In this document: one piece after another, positions 61,728 to 64,000 of the stretch
Layout of the letters: each line of letters starts with the position of its first letter
How positions within the stretch are numbered: the stretch's first letter is position 1
Assembly (NCBI RefSeq): GCF_000025625.1
Contig: NC_013922.1
Span: 1,240,001-1,304,000, forward strand
DNA length: 64,000 bases
Direction: 5' to 3'
DNA from: Natrialba magadii ATCC 43099
GTDB lineage: Archaea; Halobacteriota; Halobacteria; Halobacteriales; Natrialbaceae
The notes under the pieces: model-generated
Database searches by the model: none
Told to the model about the DNA's origin: nothing
The model's input: the letters and a program-made list of their open reading frames with translations, nothing else
Program-made: the position numbers and the translations under genes

Positions 61728-63401
61728 GTGACCACAAGTTCAGCCACACGAACACGCGTTCTCGGCATCGAAGGCACCGCCTGGGCCGCCAGCGCGGCCG
61801 TCTTCGACACCGAGTCCGACGACGTTTTTATCGAAACCGACGCCTACGAGCCAGACAGCGGCGGCATTCACCCCCGCGAGGCCGCAGAACACATGCACGA
61901 CGCCATCCCGCGCGTCGTCGAGACGGCACTCGCACACGCCCGGGAGACGTTCGACGGGCCCGACACAGAGCCGCCCGTAGACGCCGTCGCCTTCTCGCGT
62001 GGCCCCGGCCTCGGACCGTGTCTTCGGACGGTCGGCACGGCAGCGCGGGCGCTCGCCCAGTCGCTCGACGTGCCGCTTATCGGCGTGAATCACATGGTGG
62101 CCCACCTCGAGATCGGTCGCCACACAGCCGACTTCGACTCGCCGGTCTGTCTGAACGCGAGCGGCGCGAACGCGCACCTGCTCGCGTACCGCAACGGCCG
62201 CTATCGCGTGCTCGGGGAGACGATGGACACCGGCGTCGGCAACGCCATCGACAAGTTCACCCGCCACGTCGGCTGGTCCCATCCCGGCGGACCGAAGGTC
62301 GAGGCGGCCGCGAAAGACGGCGAACTCATCGACTTGCCCTACGTCGTGAAGGGAATGGATTTCTCCTTCTCGGGTATTATGAGTGCCGCGAAGCAGCGCT
62401 ACGATAATGGGATTCCTGTCGAGGACATCTGTTACTCGCTGCAGGAGACCATCTTCGCCATGCTGACGGAAGTCGCCGAACGCGCGCTCTCGCTGACCGG
62501 CAGCGACGAACTCGTCCTCGGCGGCGGTGTCGGACAGAACGCCCGCCTCCGTGAGATGCTCGCAGACATGTGCGACCAGCGCGGGGCGGACTTTCACGCA
62601 CCCGAGCCGCGATTCCTGCGCGACAACGCGGGGATGATCGCCGTCCTCGGCGCGAAGATGTACGAGGCCGGCGAGACGCTTGCGATCGAAGACTCGCGCG
62701 TCGACCCGAACTTCCGGCCGGATCAGGTACCCGTCACCTGGCGTACGGACGAGCCAGAGCTCGCGGTCGGCCGTGGAGGAGACAGCGCAGGCGAGGAAAC
62801 AGAACAGGTCCAGGGCGCTGAGGCCGTCGTCAACCTCGACTCCACCACCGGCCGCGTCACCAAACGCCGACGGCCCAAAGCCTACCGCCACCCCGACCTC
62901 GACGAACGCCTCCGCACGGAGCGGACTCGTCTCGAAGCCCGCCTGACGAACCTCGCCCGCCGCGAGGGCGTCCCTACACCCGTGCTCTCGGACATCGATC
63001 CGAAGGAGTCGGTACTCGAGTTCGCCTTCGTCGGCGACTGCGATCTGCGCGCGGTTCTCGACGACGAGTCGGGGGAGACGCACGTCCGGAACGTGGGTCG
63101 CCATCTCGCGCGACTCCACCGGGCTGGCATCGTTCACGGAGATCCGACGACACGAAACGTACGGATCGCTGCAGACCGCACCTATCTCATCGACTTCGGA
63201 CTGGGCTACCACACCGACCACGTCGAGGACTACGCGATGGACCTACACGTCTTCGACCAGAGTCTCGTCGGGACCGCGAACGACCCCGAGCCGCTCCGCG
63301 AAGCGGTCCGTGAGGGGTATCGCGAGGTCGGCGAGGAGCGGGTACTCGAGCGGCTGCTCGACGTCGAGGGACGCGGCCGGTACGTGGGCGGAGAGAGCTG
63401 A
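61728..63401 (+). CDS. bifunctional Kae1/Bud32: tRNA N6-threonylcarbamoyladenosine synthesis and kinase
   Basis: A 557-residue fusion of Kae1 (TsaD/Gcp-like, about 1-325) and the Bud32 atypical kinase (about 345-557), typical of haloarchaea. It starts at a GTG. Kae1 motifs are VLGIEGTAWAASAAVFD, the metal-binding HMVAHLEIGRH and the nucleotide loop ELVLGGGVGQNARLREML. Bud32 has the nucleotide-binding lysine in RVTKRRRPKAYRHPDLDERL, the catalytic HGDPTTRNVRI and the metal-binding IDFGLGYHT. With other KEOPS subunits the enzyme adds the threonylcarbamoyl group to A37 of ANN-decoding tRNAs. Confidence 0.96.
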   Translation: MTTSSATRTRVLGIEGTAWAASAAVFDTESDDVFIETDAYEPDSGGIHPREAAEHMHDAIPRVVETALAHARETFDGPDTEPPVDAVAFSRGPGLGPCLRTVGTAARALAQSLDVPLIGVNHMVAHLEIGRHTADFDSPVCLNASGANAHLLAYRNGRYRVLGETMDTGVGNAIDKFTRHVGWSHPGGPKVEAAAKDGELIDLPYVVKGMDFSFSGIMSAAKQRYDNGIPVEDICYSLQETIFAMLTEVAERALSLTGSDELVLGGGVGQNARLREMLADMCDQRGADFHAPEPRFLRDNAGMIAVLGAKMYEAGETLAIEDSRVDPNFRPDQVPVTWRTDEPELAVGRGGDSAGEETEQVQGAEAVVNLDSTTGRVTKRRRPKAYRHPDLDERLRTERTRLEARLTNLARREGVPTPVLSDIDPKESVLEFAFVGDCDLRAVLDDESGETHVRNVGRHLARLHRAGIVHGDPTTRNVRIAADRTYLIDFGLGYHTDHVEDYAMDLHVFDQSLVGTANDPEPLREAVREGYREVGEERVLERLLDVEGRGRYVGGES

Positions 63402-63529
63402 CGGCCGTTCACGACCTTCCCGAGAGCTGAGAACCGAGGACCAGTTCGCGGCTTCGTTCGGTACCCACAGTCAGCTCATCGAGTGCCGAGACCCAGACAC
63501 TCTTGTCCCGACGCGAGTAGTCACGACCG

Positions 63530-64000
63530 ATGGAGACGAGTACGAATACGAGTACCGAGACACGCAGCGACACCGACGCCACTGACGCCACAGCGCCCAC
63601 CGTTCTCCTCACCGGCTACGAACCCTTCGGCGACTTCGAAACCAACCCCGCTCGCCAACTCGCCGCGCGCCTCGACGGCACCGACCTCGGCACCCACACT
63701 GTCGTCGGCCGCGAACTGCCCGTCGTGTTCGATCAGGCCGCGGACGTACTCGAGTCCGCCATCGACGAGCACGATCCTGACATCGTCTGCGCGCTGGGGC
63801 TGGCCGGCGGCCGGAACACGCTCTCGCTCGAGCGTGTGGGGATCAACCTCCGGGATACGAGCGCCTCCGGCATTCCGGACAACGACGACCGTGAGCCTGT
63901 CGACGAGTGCGTCGTCGCGGATGGGCCGGACGCCTACTTCACGACGCTGCCGGTGCGAGCGATGAAAGCGGCAATGCAGGACGCCGGCGTACCGACGACG
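63530..64000 (+). CDS. pyroglutamyl-peptidase I (Pcp), partial at window end
   Basis: The first 157 codons of a peptidase C15 gene that continues beyond the window. The N-terminal about 22 residues are a Thr/Asp/Ser-rich extension. Next is the family opening APTVLLTGYEPFGDFETNPARQLAARLDG, and the segment ALGLAGGRNTLSLERVGINL carries the catalytic Glu. INLRDTSASGIPDNDDREPVDE precedes the part where the catalytic Cys and His would appear, which is outside the window. Pcp removes N-terminal pyroglutamate from peptides. The start at 63530 is the first ATG that gives the family sequence. Confidence 0.9.
   Translation, partial: METSTNTSTETRSDTDATDATAPTVLLTGYEPFGDFETNPARQLAARLDGTDLGTHTVVGRELPVVFDQAADVLESAIDEHDPDIVCALGLAGGRNTLSLERVGINLRDTSASGIPDNDDREPVDECVVADGPDAYFTTLPVRAMKAAMQDAGVPTT

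Overview
The window is chromosomal DNA from a halophilic archaeon (class Halobacteria). Evidence: high GC with C/G-ending codons, very acidic proteins, Tat rather than Sec leaders on most exported proteins, archaeal DnaG, S24e/S27ae, a Kae1-Bud32 fusion, Htr-type transducers, and many haloarchaea-only families. A Natrialba/Haloterrigena-like genus is a guess.

Layout. 0.2-4.0 kb: a PCD-like protein, then a minus-strand tetrapyrrole operon (hemA, a precorrin-2 dehydrogenase, a fused siroheme decarboxylase). 4.2-9.4 kb: a membrane protein, a DUF5778-like protein, two complementary cis-prenyltransferase homologues and a DUF92 (VTE6-like) membrane protein, probably a polyprenyl carrier locus. 9.6-17.2 kb: a secreted protein, dnaG, a membrane-tethered HTH protein, a DUF3311/sodium:solute symporter pair, an unknown protein and a CARF-like/HTH regulator. 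17.2-22.2 kb: a lower-GC island with an RND exporter, an HTH/3-TM pair and a CopD-like protein. It is bounded by inverted IS-type ends and flanked on both sides by the same 8 bp. The resident paralogue of its exporter lies directly beyond it. 25.4-33.7 kb: valS, a Tat-exported protein, an ABC exporter with two permeases, a DUF1405 protein and a PH-domain gene broken by a repeat-rich insertion. 33.8-37.8 kb: pdxS, a subtilase with a lysine-rich tail, a small membrane protein and thrB.

37.9-45.3 kb is a chemotaxis locus: two transducers in tandem (one with a single-base frameshift) and a divergent substrate-binding lipoprotein. 45.3-50.6 kb: DUF6149-like protein, FAD oxidoreductase, UspA, an orphan NrfD-like membrane protein, a degenerate triosephosphate-isomerase-like protein and a PRC-barrel-like protein. 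50.6-51.6 kb: a 5'-truncated IS200/IS605 tnpB with two inverted copies of a double-hairpin module. 51.6-64 kb: a coiled-coil protein, uvrA, a small Cys-rich Tat-exported peptide, a cysteine-synthase-family enzyme, two beta-propellers, membrane proteins, rps24e-rps27ae-kae1/bud32, and the start of a pyroglutamyl peptidase.

The window is rich in short tandem repeats. Heptamer-period repeats sit between genes and hexamer-period repeats sit inside or beside coding sequence. The best candidates for something new are the transposon-like RND island (17208-22184), the split-function cis-prenyltransferase pair with DUF92, the double-hairpin module at tnpB, and the Cys-rich secreted peptide at 55.5 kb.
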